DNA of 64,000 bases from Doryteuthis pealeii (Eukaryota; Mollusca; Cephalopoda; Myopsida; Loliginidae), in assembly GCA_023376005.1 (NCBI GenBank), contig CM042181.1, positions 4,636,152 through 4,700,151 of the forward strand. The letters are read 5' to 3'. A model generated the notes under the pieces. That model ran no database searches. It worked only from the letters and a program-made list of their open reading frames with translations, and was not told the DNA's origin. Positions 34,897 through 46,110 of this stretch are shown piece after piece. The stretch's first letter is position 1. Every line of letters begins with the position of its first letter. Made by a program: the position numbers and the translations under genes.

Positions 34897-34942
34897 GTCC
34901 TGAAGATGGTCTAATAAGAGACCGAAACGTTGCACCGTCGAC
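34897..34942 (+). ncRNA. Hammerhead-like ribozyme, right arm
   Basis: Same fold as the left arm, with stem III ACG/CGT fully paired and cleavage triplet GTC. One residue (T34907) lies between the core and stem II. Some natural hammerheads tolerate an extra base there. Confidence 0.65.
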
Positions 34943-35257
34943 AATAAACATCAAGTTTCCACAACATCCCGTGTTTGTCTACTTTTCTCCACATACTGTC
35001 GGATTAACCTCCTCACATTTCTACCATATATATATATATAAACTTACTTAGAGGCAAATCAAATCTGGAATAATAATTAAAATAAAATAAAAAGAAATGA
35101 TCAGACACACAGACATAATCACGCACGTACACACACACACACTTACACACACAAACACACATAAACAAGCACCCCCAACCACACACACACACACACAGAA
35201 TTTGGAAGACCCGAGACAGAACAAGCTGAGCAACTGCTAGCACCACTTCAGTTCGAG

Positions 35258-35302
35258 TATTCTTCTGATGATGGGATTTTTCATCCCGAAATATTGAGAA
35301 TA
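35258..35302 (+). ncRNA. Hammerhead ribozyme, type I
   Basis: Stem I TATTCTT/GAGAATA (seven pairs, one G-U), core CTGATGA, one extra T, stem II GGGAT/ATCCC, GAA, minimal stem III, cleavage after ATT. Downstream it shares ACAGGTTAAC and CATTGTGACAGCC with 12.0-12.1 kb, then ends in a long TA tract. Confidence 0.75.
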
Positions 35303-35426
35303 AAATGACAGGTTAACAAAAAACATCATAGTTACCTTCTTTTTTCTTTACACTTGCATTGTGACAGCCTTCAAAACCAACCAACAAACCAATATAAACA
35401 CAATGCTCCAAGCAAATTACAAAACC

Positions 35427-35477
<51 letters not shown>

Positions 35478-35802
35478 TTTGGTTTGTCAGGCTCTTCACA
35501 TTTATAGAAGTCTTTTCATATATATGCGTGTGTGTTCATGTGTGTGTATATATAATGTATATATATATACATGTATACATATGTATCATGTATATGTATA
35601 TATATTTACGTGTATATATATATACATTTATGTATATATATGTACATATATGTACCTGTATATATATGTATCTATACGTATATAAATGTACATGTGTATA
35701 TATATATATATTTATATTATATTCATATATATATATATACATATCTATATATATGTATATATATATATTTATATATGTGTGTATATATATATATATATAT
35801 CC

Positions 35803-35900
35803 CAAGGGTATTAGCGCTAAGTGAAATGCAATTACCACATCCAGGATTTGAACTCGGGGCGACGAGTCCATTTCACATTACACCTCGCGCTTCCATAAAT
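35803..35900 (-). mobile_element. tRNA-derived SINE, family S2
   Basis: Minus strand: A-box-like GAGGTGTAATGTG and B-box GAGTTCAAATCC, ending GCGCTAATACCCTTGGG and running into TA microsatellite. Related tails (TAACGCTAATACCTTT) occur at 56120 and, reversed, at 12535. Confidence 0.65.
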
Positions 35901-35966
35901 ATATGTATATATGAATATATGTCTGTGTCTATATATTTTATATAAGCATATAATATATGTATGAAC

Positions 35967-36020
<54 letters not shown>

Positions 36021-36473
36021 TGTGTGTGTTTGTGTGTGTGTGTGTGTGTGTAATCTTAGTATGGTCATACCTATCTATTTATCTATATATTTTGATCATC
36101 TAGATATATGCATATATAAATACGTGTGTCTATATTATCTATATATATGCATATAGCATATATGTATATGTCTATATATGCTGAAAATATAAATAAAAGA
36201 AAGAAAATTTTGAATTGATAGAAATTATTTATTGGAGTTCCAAAACGTATTTCGACTGAGACATTTTCCTTGTACACATCACATTCTATTTATTATTATT
36301 TTAGATACAAAATAAAATAAAAAATAATAATAGAAAAAATAATGTATACAAGGACAATCTCTCGGTCGAAACACGTGTTGGTACTCGAATAAATAAATTT
36401 TATCCATTCAACATTTTTTTTCTTTATTTTTTCAACATATTGTCGAATTCACTTACATTTTTCAACTTACACA

Positions 36474-36522
<49 letters not shown>

Positions 36523-36524
36523 AG

Positions 36525-36790
36525 TAAATACACAAGCAATGTGTTTTGATATGGCTTTTTTTAGCCGACAATTTTTGGGAGAATATGTGCTTAATTGAAG
36601 TCGTACCTAATTTTTGAAAGTTAATTAATTAATAATTAATTAATTAGGCGGGCATACTTATTTAAATGTAAGGCTAAACAAATCGAGACAAATCAATCTC
36701 TGTATGTACATTTCGGCCTATTAGGCCTCATCAGCAGAGCTATAGATAGGAAGACCACCTTGTGCGTGATTCGAACCTTGACTATGTGTG
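36525..36790. mobile_element. Hammerhead element with tRNA-like head
   Basis: Minus strand order: B-box AGGTTCGAATC (36778-36768), about 25 bases, hammerhead (36739-36698), then a body ending at CCGACAATTTTTGG-like sequence next to a TA tract. The same body, on other strands and in pairs, is at 40706-40918, 51050-51440 and 51484-51735. Confidence 0.75.
36698..36739 (-). ncRNA. Hammerhead ribozyme, type I, complete
   Basis: Minus strand: stem I CTCTG/CAGAG, core CTGATGA, stem II GGCC/GGCC with loop TAATA and no extra base, GAA, stem III in ATGTACAT, cleavage triplet ATA. All canonical positions are satisfied. The paralogue at 51280 has G in place of the cleavable A. Confidence 0.85.
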
Positions 36791-36835
36791 TGTGTGTGTG
36801 TATAAAAAGCCTGTCTATATCTTTTTCATTCTGTT

Positions 36836-36870
<35 letters not shown>

Positions 36871-37793
36871 CTTCCAGCCTAATAGCATATATCTATCTTT
36901 GATCGATCGAATATATATATATATCTATAACCGTCAATTGATTTATTTTTCCTGCTCAAGTATTATCGATTCATTCCTTTCCTATTTTTTCCCGGTGGGT
37001 GAGGTGTGATCATTATGACACCGAAATCCATTCAGATCCATTGTTCGGTGTCAAAACGTAAAGCAGAAAAATAACAAATGTTACTTCTGCTGTAACTTTG
37101 GTACACATGCAGAATAGTGCGCAAGAGATAATATCATTAAAATCACATTTCACGTATAAATGGCATTAGATGTTAGAAATTCCCGAAGTAGACAAACACT
37201 AGCCCTTACCCTAACCCCAGCGTCTCAAATGTTTCAGTTATTTCTGTGAAATGTAAGGCATTTTTATACATAATCTAATGATACTATTTCTTGCGCGCTA
37301 TTCTGCATTAGTAGCGTATTTTTAATTGAATCAGATCATATCGCACTGCCTGACAAAATAATTGATCCCACGACCACTAAGTATTTATCAGCTTGAGTTA
37401 TAAATCATTTCCTTTTTTAAAAAAAATTATCCCTTGGATAAGCCTGTCCGTAGTCACATGTGACTATGCAAGATTTCACACACACACACACACACACACA
37501 CACCACACACACACATATATATATATATATATTATATGTGGATATGCGTATATATGGATTATATGTATTTATATATTGTTTTAATCTTATTTTTGTAACA
37601 TTAATATTCCATATGAAATACGTCTTTGTTAGCTTTTCGTTCTCCGCCTATTCACGTTAATGCATGCGTCATCCTATGATCTTTACCTTCCATTTTTGCA
37701 CATGCATTGATCACGTCATTAAAAATTAACGGTTAATAGCATCATATTCACTTAACATCTTTCATTTTGTCCCTCACATAAACATTACTTAAC

Positions 37794-37842
37794 AGTGTCC
37801 TGAAGATGGTACAATATACCGAAATGCTTAAGTATTGACACT
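37794..37842 (+). ncRNA. Hammerhead ribozyme, type I
   Basis: Stem I AGTGTC/GACACT (six pairs), core CTGAAGA, extra T, stem II GGTA/TACC, GAA, stem III ATGCT/AGTAT, cleavage after ATT. It is followed by ATCCTGTGTTTGTTATA and the conserved terminus TGTCGGATTAATTTCC, then a TA/CA microsatellite. Confidence 0.72.
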
Positions 37843-37946
37843 AAAAATTGTTTCCTGATCATAACATCCTGTGTTTGTTATATTTTTAAAATATTTTCTT
37901 CTCACAATGTCGGATTAATTTCCTCACCGTATTTCCATATATATAT

Positions 37947-38042
<96 letters not shown>

Positions 38043-38356
38043 ATGTGTGTGTGTGTATGCATATGTATTGTTTTGTTCTATATATATATTAAACGTTTTT
38101 ATCTATTAATCTTATTTTCTAAACATTAATATCCATATGAAATACGTCATATCTTTGTTAGCATTTGGTCTCAGCCTATTCACGTTCATGCATGCGTCAT
38201 CCTATGATCTTCCTTTTTCATTTGTTCACATGCAATGATCACGTCATCAGCTTTCGTAAACAAACGCACATATCAAAATTAACGGTTAATAACATTACAT
38301 TCACTATACACTTAACATTTTTCATTTTTCTCCCTCACAAAAATTTCTGTAACAGA

Positions 38357-38397
38357 GTCCTGATGATGGTTTAATACCGAAATACTTAAGTATTGAC
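38357..38397 (+). ncRNA. Hammerhead ribozyme, type I, weakened stem I
   Basis: Sister of 37794-37842 with core CTGATGA and a perfect stem III palindrome ATACTTAAGTAT. Stem I is reduced to GTC/GAC. The same downstream terminus leads into a CA microsatellite. Confidence 0.62.
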
Positions 38398-38570
38398 ACA
38401 TAAAATGATTTTCTTCTGATCGTAACATCCTGTGTTTGTTATATTTTTTGAAAATATTTTCTTCACATATTGCCGGAATAATTTCCTCATCGTTTTTTCC
38501 ACACACACACACACATATATTTATATATATATATATGTATTTTTTAAAAATGTTTTTTTAAAAGTTGGGC

Positions 38571-38895
38571 GTTATTACGAGGCATTAAAAATATATAAAT
38601 GAATGAACTCGATATTATGGAGTATTGGATTCATTTATTTTTTTAATTATTATTTTTTGTCATAGATTTTCAGGTTCGTTAGATACCCTTTATCAAATGA
38701 ATGTTATTCCTGTTTAACGGCTTTTTTGTCTCTGTTGTTATCGACAGGAATAACATTCATTTAATAAAGGGTATCTAACGAACCTGAAAATTTATGACAA
38801 AAAATAATAATAATAAATAAGTGAATCCAATACTCCATAATATCGAGTTCATTCATTTATATATTTTTAATGCTTCGTAATAACGCCCAACTTAA
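38571..38895. repeat. Large inverted repeat
   Basis: Arms of about 140 bases from GGGCGTTATTACGAGGCATT to its complement near 38890. No hammerhead core was found in it. Confidence 0.8.
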
Positions 38896-38950
38896 AAAAA
38901 AAAAATATACACCGAGAGAGGCATACGGAGACCACCTAAAATACAACAAC

Positions 38951-39029
<79 letters not shown>

Positions 39030-39032
<3 letters not shown>

Positions 39033-39232
39033 GTAAATGAAGAAAAACTCTAAACTTGCTTCATTACAATAATTTATTTTCAACCGTATTAATACGGCAT
39101 CTTCAGGTAATTACAAGAACATGACTCATGTTCTTGTGATTACCTGAAGATGCCGTATTAATACGGTTGAAATAAATTATTCTAATGAAGCACGTTTAGA
39201 GTTTTTTCTTCATTTACTAAATATCTAGCTCT
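39030..39232. repeat. Inverted-repeat element with opposed hammerheads
   Basis: Nearly perfect arms of about 95 bases meet at CATGACTCATG (about 39125). One arm has a full hammerhead fold, the other a mutated stem I. A CA/TA microsatellite lies outside the left arm. Confidence 0.8.
39063..39111 (-). ncRNA. Hammerhead ribozyme, type I
   Basis: Minus strand: stem I ATTAC/GTAAT, core CTGAAGA, extra T, stem II built on CCGTATTAATACGG, GAA, stem III AATA/TATT, cleavage after ATT. In the + arm (39139-39186) the first stem I pair is C-C. Confidence 0.62.
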
Positions 39233-39327
39233 GTCCTTTTACTCACTGGTATTATGCACATTGAGCTCTCCTTATGGTCTACCTGCATCAGCTTGGTTAA
39301 ACCACACATGGAAAGACCCTAATTACG

Positions 39328-39385
<58 letters not shown>

Positions 39386-39497
39386 CATTTAATTTAGTCA
39401 TTGATGGTTGTCTCTAATCGAATTATGAAATTTCTATTTACAAATGCTGTCCTTATCTTTACGCCATTACAAAATTATAATTTTTCGTATTTTGCAG

Positions 39498-39569
39498 GGA
39501 CCTCAGTGTGAATAGAATATCGCATTTGCCAAATAATGCGTTTGCTCATTTACCTCACCTTGAAGAACT
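39498..39569 (+). CDS. LRR exon of a receptor-like gene
   Basis: A 72-base exon between acceptor TTTTGCAG and donor GTAAGTATT. It starts one base before a codon boundary (phase 2) and encodes DLSVNRISHLPNNAFAHLPH followed by LEEL, which fits the LxxLxLxxNxIxxLPxxxFxxLxxLxxL repeat. Exact 72-base phase-2 exons, one repeat each, are the known layout of leucine-rich-repeat G-protein-coupled receptors (relaxin and glycoprotein-hormone type); other LRR receptors are possible. The partner exon is at 50266. No promoter or other exon was found in the window. Confidence 0.85.
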
Positions 39570-39779
39570 GTAAGTATTGCATTTTACATATTATTACGAT
39601 TGGGTGACATTGAATTTTTTGTAAGTTCATTGGGAAGTTTCGGGTCTTCCAACATCAGACTTCCCTCGCCATGCTGACCCTATCAGAGGTGATCACGCAC
39701 TGATACCCCCACCAACATTAGACGCTAAAATACATTGAATTTTTTTTCGTGAATTCGGATCTTTCATGCGTAAAAAAAA

Positions 39780-40101
39780 AGTAAAGTCGTCGGGGCGGCC
39801 TAAAGTCGGTGTCAGCGAGGGAGTCTATCTCCTTTTCAATAGCGCTAGACCAATGAGATTGTTTTAGCGTCTGAGGTAGAGCGCCACACCTACCATCAGC
39901 TCCTTACTTTACCGCACAGATCCCTGTGCTACTCATACGCTGAGTTGGCGAGGACCGGTATTGAACTAGGAACCTTGTGCTTTCTAACCGAACGCTCTAC
40001 CGACTGAGCTAACTCATACGTTGAGTTTGCGAGGGCCGGTATCGAACCAGGTACCTTGCGATTCCTAGTCAAGTGCTCTACCGACTGAGCTAAACCGGAC
40101 C
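39780..40101 (-). mobile_element. SINE S1 with a doubled tRNA-like head
   Basis: On the minus strand two tRNA-like heads follow each other (about 40101-40020 and 40010-39935), each with AGCTCAGTCGGTAGAGC-like and GGTTCGATACC-like boxes. One normal body and tail follow. The two heads differ from one another (CAAGGTACCTGG versus CAAGGTTCCTAG), so the doubling is old or joined two subfamilies. Confidence 0.8.
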
Positions 40102-40189
40102 AAAATCTAATTTTTGAAATCAATGAATATAAGAATTAGTTTTGCTCTTAACCATTATTGAACACGAACAAAATTTTTAGCTGCCTGAG

Positions 40190-40420
40190 TTGAGACGAGG
40201 CTTGATATTTTGTATCATTTAGGACTGTTAGCCTCATCTTTATTGACATATACACAAAGTCTCAGCCGATGTGCTCTGCGACCTTCTTCAGGTGTTTATT
40301 GTCTGAATTTTTTAAACAAAGCTAGATATTTTGAATTATTTAGATTTTTCGAGCCTTGTCATCTTTATTGTTAAATACACATCTTTTAGGCCGATGTGCA
40401 ACTTTTTGAGATCTGACCCC
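40190..40420. repeat. Penelope-like terminal fragments
   Basis: Minus strand shows ACCTGAAGAAGGTCGCAGAG and GTCAATAAAGATGAGGC, a degraded relative of the 59.9 kb family (GAGAC replaces GAAAC). A second partial copy is at 42225-42310. Confidence 0.5.
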
Positions 40421-40608
40421 TAACTTAGCCTATAATACAGCCCCCTCTCTTATAAGCAATAATTGAGACCCACGAGGACAGGGATGACCCTCAGGCTCCA
40501 TATTAAACTTCATCAGTGTCAGTATTTTAATTTTTGGTTTTTGAAAATATCTTCAGGAGATAAAAAAGATTTGTAAAAATTCCAATGTTCGTATGCAATA
40601 TATATATA

Positions 40609-40640
<32 letters not shown>

Positions 40641-40705
40641 TATAGGTCACTATAAACGGACTCTTAAATGTATTTTAAACTATAATTATTATATATATAT
40701 ATATA

Positions 40706-40935
40706 TTGAAGGATATGTGCTTAATTGAAGTCATACCTAATTTTGAAAATTAATTAGTTAATAATTAATGAATTTAGGCGGGCGTATATGTTCAAATGTA
40801 TGGCTAAACAAACATTTGAACATATATGCCCGCCTAAATTTATTAATTATTAACTAGTTAATTTTCAAAATTAGGTATGACTTCAATTAAACACATATCC
40901 TCCAAAAATTGTCGGCTAAAAGCCATATCAAATAA
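40706..40935. repeat. Inverted repeat of the 36.5 kb element body
   Basis: Two arms of about 105 bases (GGATATGTGCTTAATTGAAG and complement) meet at about 40807. There is no hammerhead in this copy; TA tracts lie on both sides. Confidence 0.75.
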
Positions 40936-40960
40936 ACACATTGTTTATTTACTTACTCTC

Positions 40961-41065
<105 letters not shown>

Positions 41066-41354
41066 CTCAAGGGAGATAACTTAAAAGCTGATTATAAAGT
41101 ACTTCCCCTTTATTTTCCTTTTGATATTACAAAATTTAATTTAAAAAAATAATTTTTAGCCATTTTTGACCAGATCTCAAAAGTGCAACTTTTTGAGATC
41201 TGACCCCTAAACTAGTATTTAATACAGTAACCTTTACCTTAACAGCATTAATTGAGGCCGTCGAACTCAGGAATCACTCCCAGGCTTTAAATTAATCACT
41301 ATTATCAGAATCTTAATTTCTTGATAAAAGTTTACTTGCAATATCTCCAGGAGA

Positions 41355-42070
41355 TTAAAAAAAATTCCAGGTGTTTTTGAGAAACTTAAATTATTCCTTT
41401 ACTTCCGTAATGAAAAAAATTCCAGGTGTTTTTGAGAAACTTAAATTATTCCTTTACTTCCGTAATGAAAAAAATTCCAGGTGTTTTTGAAACTTAAATT
41501 ATCCTTTACTTCCGTAATGAAAAAAATTCCAGGTGTTTTTGAGAAACTTAAATTATTCCTTTACTTCCGTAATGAAAAAAATTCCAGGTGTTTTTGAGAA
41601 ACTTAAATTATTCCTTTACTTCCGTAATGAAAAAAATTCCAGGTTTTTTGAGAAACTTAAAATTATTCCTTTACTTCCGTAATGAAAAAAATTCCAGGTG
41701 TTTTGAGAAAACTTAAATTATTCCTTTACTTCCGTAATGAAAAAAATTCAAGGTGTTTTTGAGAAACTTAAATTATTCCTTTACTCCGTAATGAAAAAAA
41801 TTCCAGGTGTTTTGAGAAACTTAAATATTCCTTTACTTCCGTAATGAAAAAAATTCCAGGTGTTTTTGAGAAACTTAAATTATTCCTTTACTTCCGTAAT
41901 GAAAAAAATTCAAGGTGTTTTTGAGAAACTTAAATTATTCCTTTACTTCCGTAATGAAAAAAATTCCAGTGTTTTTTGAGAAACTTAAATTATCCTTTAC
42001 TTCCGTAATGAAAAAAAATTCAAGGTGTTTTTGAGTAACTTAAATTATTCCTTTACTTCCGTAATGAAAA
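41355..42070 (+). repeat. 55-base minisatellite, about 13 units
   Basis: Each unit has AAAAAAATTCCAGGTGTTTT, then GAGAAACTTAAATTATTCC and TTTACTTCCGTAATG. Units differ by one- or two-base deletions and CCAGG/CAAGG changes. The array lies in the intron between the two LRR exons. Confidence 0.95.
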
Positions 42071-42589
42071 AATTTTCCGCTACAATGGTCGTCATCGGGG
42101 GAGATAATTGACTTGTCACTTTTGTTAACATGGAGTTGAAAATTGCTCTCATTAAAACGACGTCTTAATCAAGTAATGAATGTAAACATTAGTTTTGCCT
42201 CTAATCAGATAGAACCCATCGGCTGAGACTTTGTGTATATGTCAATAAAGATGAGGCCAACAGTTCGAAAAATCTAAATGATACAAAATATCAAGCCTCG
42301 TCTCAACAAATCAGCCAGTTCAAAATGTTGCTCGTGTTCGATAATGGTTAAAAGCAAAACTAATTCTTATATTCATTGATTTCAAGAATTAGATTTTGGG
42401 CCGGTTTAGCTTTGTCGGTGCACTTGACTAGGAATCGCAATGTAAGGTAAGACTCACCCAATTGGTTATCTAAGAATTCTTTTTAAAATTCTTTTTTTTA
42501 AATTAAATTTTGTAATATCAAAAGAAAAATAATGGGGAAGTACTTTATAATCAGCTTTTAATTAATCCCTTGAGAAACACCCCACACAC

Positions 42590-42659
<70 letters not shown>

Positions 42660-42664
<5 letters not shown>

Positions 42665-43178
42665 TTTAACATTTTGAAAAAACAATTGGTAATTATTATC
42701 TGCTGACAGAATCTGTTTCGACGCCTTAGTAGAAGGGTCATCATCAACGAGCAAAAAAATTTTACGAAAGAAAGAAGGGATAAAAAAACCGTTGGAAGAG
42801 AATAGGGGGTACAAACACACGCTGGAATTCTTGAATTTTTTAAAATGCGCATACTGTTTCAAAAATAAAATAAATTTTATTTTTAAAAATCAGCAGCATT
42901 TTTAATTCAAAAATAAACTCAAAAAGAGTTTGGTGTAAATGCTGCTGATTTTTTAAAATAAAATTTATTTTATTTTTGAAACAGTATGCGCATTTTAAAA
43001 AATTCAAGCATTCCAGCGTGTGTTTGTACCCCCTATTCTCTTCCAACGGTTTTTTATCCCTTCTTTCTTTCGTAAAATTTTTTTGCTCGTTGATGATGAC
43101 CCTTCTACTAAGGCGTCGAAACAGATTCTGTCAGCAGATAATAATTACCAATTGTTTTTTTCAAAATGTTAAATTCAT
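42660..43178. repeat. Very large inverted-repeat element
   Basis: Arms of about 240 bases (42660-42900, 42935-43178) centred on AAATGCTGCTGATTTT-type sequence. The right end carries CTGTCGGATTAATTTCC and then a TA tract, the shared element terminus. Each arm contains a hammerhead-like motif. Confidence 0.85.
43084..43140 (+). ncRNA. Variant hammerhead motif
   Basis: TTGATGA replaces CTGATGA. Stem II GACCCTT/AAGGCGTC has one bulge, GAA is present, stem III is ACAG/CTGT and the triplet is GTC. Stem I is not clear. The mirror copy is at about 42700-42755 on the minus strand. Confidence 0.4.
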
Positions 43179-43214
43179 TCTGTCGGATTAATTTCCATTT
43201 ATTTACATATATAT

Positions 43215-43278
<64 letters not shown>

Positions 43279-43359
43279 ATTATAGTTTACAAAAGAACCC
43301 AACAAAATATTGACAAACTCTTCGTTTAAAAATTATTTATACAAAAGTCAGGACCGTCC

Positions 43360-43460
43360 TGTGGGTTGGGTGCGTTAGAATACATCGACTGCACCTCTGC
43401 AGAGAGGTAAGACTCACCCAATTGGTTATCTATGATGCTTAAGGGTGGAAGCCTGGAGGC
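43360..43460 (+). mobile_element. Retroposon X 5' fragment
   Basis: Matches the GCACCTCTGCAGAG region of X, then diverges into GTAAGACTCACCCAATTGG, which is also found at 42446. Confidence 0.5.
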
Positions 43461-43781
43461 TGATACGGTAGGGTAGGTCGATTTTTCACTTTAAAAAAAT
43501 ATTAAATTGTCCATCTACGCGAAAGTTGTGTGTTCGTATACTGGATACTGATACCAAAAATGAGATCTTTTACTTGTACCATTGTTTGAGGAAATAGTAT
43601 CAAAGATCGCTTACAACTTAATTAATGAGATAAAAAGCAGCATATCATATTTCATAAATCATGGGTTTAGTAATTTAGTATATTTTAATAATCAAGTAAC
43701 TAAACCTTACATATACGTACGTTATGTCGAAGATACCTACACAATCCCCGATGAAGTCAAAACACTAAAGTGTCATGGTCA

Positions 43782-43866
<85 letters not shown>

Positions 43867-44225
43867 TAATATACCAAGCGTGTTGGTAGATCCTAGCGGA
43901 GAGAAAAAACCCGGCAGAAAGTTTGATTGTAAAAATATACTACCTAACATCAACCAGGAAGAAAAAAAATTTTGAAAAAAAGAAAGGACCAAGATATTCG
44001 TACCAACAAAAAATAATCTATTGGTACAGTATTTGGCCAAAAGAAAAAACAATTTATATGTATATATATGTATATAAGATATATATATATATTCATATAA
44101 CCGCTAGGAGAAAGCTAATATGTAAAAAGTAGAGCCAAGTAATAAAGATAAGAAGATAATGAAGAGCTTTATGCGAAACTAATAGTAGGTTCGTCTGACT
44201 CATTAGATTATCTTTATATATATAT

Positions 44226-44270
<45 letters not shown>

Positions 44271-44284
44271 AGATAGAGAGATAT

Positions 44285-44572
44285 ATATTGTAATACAGGT
44301 ACAAGTAATAACCTATTCGAGGTTTACCATAAAGATATTCAGGGTTAAATCCACTAGATTAATCAGGATATTGATTAATTACAGTCGATTTCAAGTGTGT
44401 GTCTTTCGCGATAAACGGTTCGTTATAAAAGGTAACGAACCGTTTATCGCGAAAGACACACGCGTGTAATCGACTGCAATTAATCAATATCTTGATTAAT
44501 CCAGTGGATTTAACCCTGAAGATCCTTATGGTGAAACTTGAGGAGGTTATTACCTGTACCTGTATTACAACA
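44285..44572. repeat. Inverted-repeat element with decayed hammerheads
   Basis: Arms of about 130 bases from GTAATACAGGTACAAGTAAT meet at about 44428. In the right arm CTGAAGA, a weak stem II and GAAAC are visible, but stems I and III compete for the same bases. Confidence 0.7.
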
Positions 44573-44689
44573 AATTTGCTCTACTACGTATTCAGCACTT
44601 TTTAATTGTTATATCGCTGTCTTACCTTTCTGAATTTCTGAACTAACCATTGTGACCATTGTCACAGGTAATTCATCGTTTCCAAAATA

Positions 44690-44720
<31 letters not shown>

Positions 44721-44749
44721 AATATATATATATATATCAATAAAGTCAT

Positions 44750-44791
44750 CCACAGACACGTGTTTCGGCATGTCATGCCTCTTCAGTGCGG
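44750..44791 (-). ncRNA. Hammerhead ribozyme, type I, complete
   Basis: Minus strand: stem I CCGCA/TGTGG (one G-U), core CTGAAGA, stem II GGCAT/ATGCC with loop GAC, GAA, stem III in ACACGTGT, triplet GTC. No extra base. Confidence 0.87.
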
Positions 44792-44900
44792 CTAGACATA
44801 ACTGCCCTTGGGTAGGGTCGAACTCAGACTGACCGCATGGTAGTCCGATATCTTATTCCCTCGCCCACTGACAGCTGATGCGGGGACTGGTGTTTTTAAA
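44750..44900 (-). mobile_element. tRNA-like head plus hammerhead element
   Basis: Minus strand order: tRNA-like segment with B-box GAGTTCGACCCT (about 44829-44816), linker ending TCTAGC, hammerhead (44791-44750), GATGACTTTATTGA, then a TA/CA microsatellite. Same family as 15251-15365. A 3' fragment, TCAATAAAGTCATCCACAGA, recurs at 45046. Confidence 0.75.
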
Positions 44901-45062
44901 CTATTAAATCCATAGGAATGTATTTTTCGGTCACTGAGAGATCAAATTTCCGGAGAAATGATCATTGCTTATTTGCTTAGTAGTGAGAGTTAATTTAAAT
45001 TACCAATTAGAGAGCTCATTACCAAATTTATGGGAGCATATATATCAATAAAGTCATCCACA

Positions 45063-45112
<50 letters not shown>

Positions 45113-45589
45113 GTGTGTCTATTTATCCATCTCTGTACCTCTCTCTATATGTATATATGTTCATATCTATCTATCTATCTATCTATCTGTCAGTCTGTGC
45201 ATATCTATCTGTTTATCTCTGATTTTCTCTCTCTGTCTACACACACGCACATATCTATTATACTAAAGTTGAGTAAATAAATGATTGGTTGCTAAAGGCC
45301 TTTTTCCACTTAGTTTAATAACACAAAATACATCCCAAAATATTCCTTTGTTTTGAGATCAACTTATGTTTGAAAAAAATCCATTCGATTTGGTTCTAAT
45401 CATTTCGTAATTTGCAATTAAGTAAAAAACTCAGCAGTCACTTACTTCACATTCTGCTAGTCACTTTCCCCCTCTCTATATATATCGTATTAACTACTCC
45501 TGCAAACTAACTTTCTTCTTGATCACTATTATCTACCCAGAGATCAATAGGTGACCCATAGGTACGTCTGTCTGCATCTATCAACATAT

Positions 45590-45668
45590 CAACGTATCTA
45601 TCTATCTATCTATCTATCTATCAACACATCTATCTATTTACATATCTAAGTATCTATCTATATCTACA

Positions 45669-45700
<32 letters not shown>

Positions 45701-45753
45701 AACGTATCTATCTATTTACATACCTAAGCATCTATCTATATCTACATATCTAA

Positions 45754-45815
<62 letters not shown>

Positions 45816-46110
45816 ACGTATCAATCTATCTACGTATCTATCTATCTATCTCTCTGTTTCTCTCTCTATCGTTCTCTCTCTCTCTCTCCCTCTCTCTCTG
45901 TCTCTCTCTAGCTGTCTCTCTCTATCTATCTCTCCCCATCCCTCTCTATATCTATCTATCTATCTATCAATCTATCTCAATCGCCCCTCTATCTCTCTAT
46001 CTCTCTACACCCCTCGCTATCTATCTATTTATCTATCTTTCTATCTCTCTCTATCCCGCTCTCTGTATATATCCTTTTATCTCTCTTTATCCCCCCTCTC
46101 TCTATCTATC
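45590..46110. repeat. (CTAT)n / (TA)n / (CT)n microsatellite region
   Basis: About 500 bases of CTAT, TA and CT repeats. From 46110 to 46910 the sequence is AT-rich intron with no recognised feature. Confidence 0.9.

Larger units (their letters stand above)
34543..34996. repeat. Large inverted-repeat element with opposed hammerheads
   Basis: Arms of about 190 bases (34543-34740 and 34790-34995) begin GTGGAGAAAAGTAGACAAAC. The centre has a further AGAAGAAGAATCC palindrome. Each arm contains one hammerhead, and TA tracts lie on both outer sides. Confidence 0.85.

Noticed and set aside
41355..42070. CRISPR-like array
   Set aside because: The 55-base units are directly adjacent with no unique spacers, in a eukaryotic intron.
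45257..45300. Helitron 5' end (TCTATTATACTAAAG)
   Set aside because: The start is plausible, but no hairpin-CTAG end or related copy is visible.
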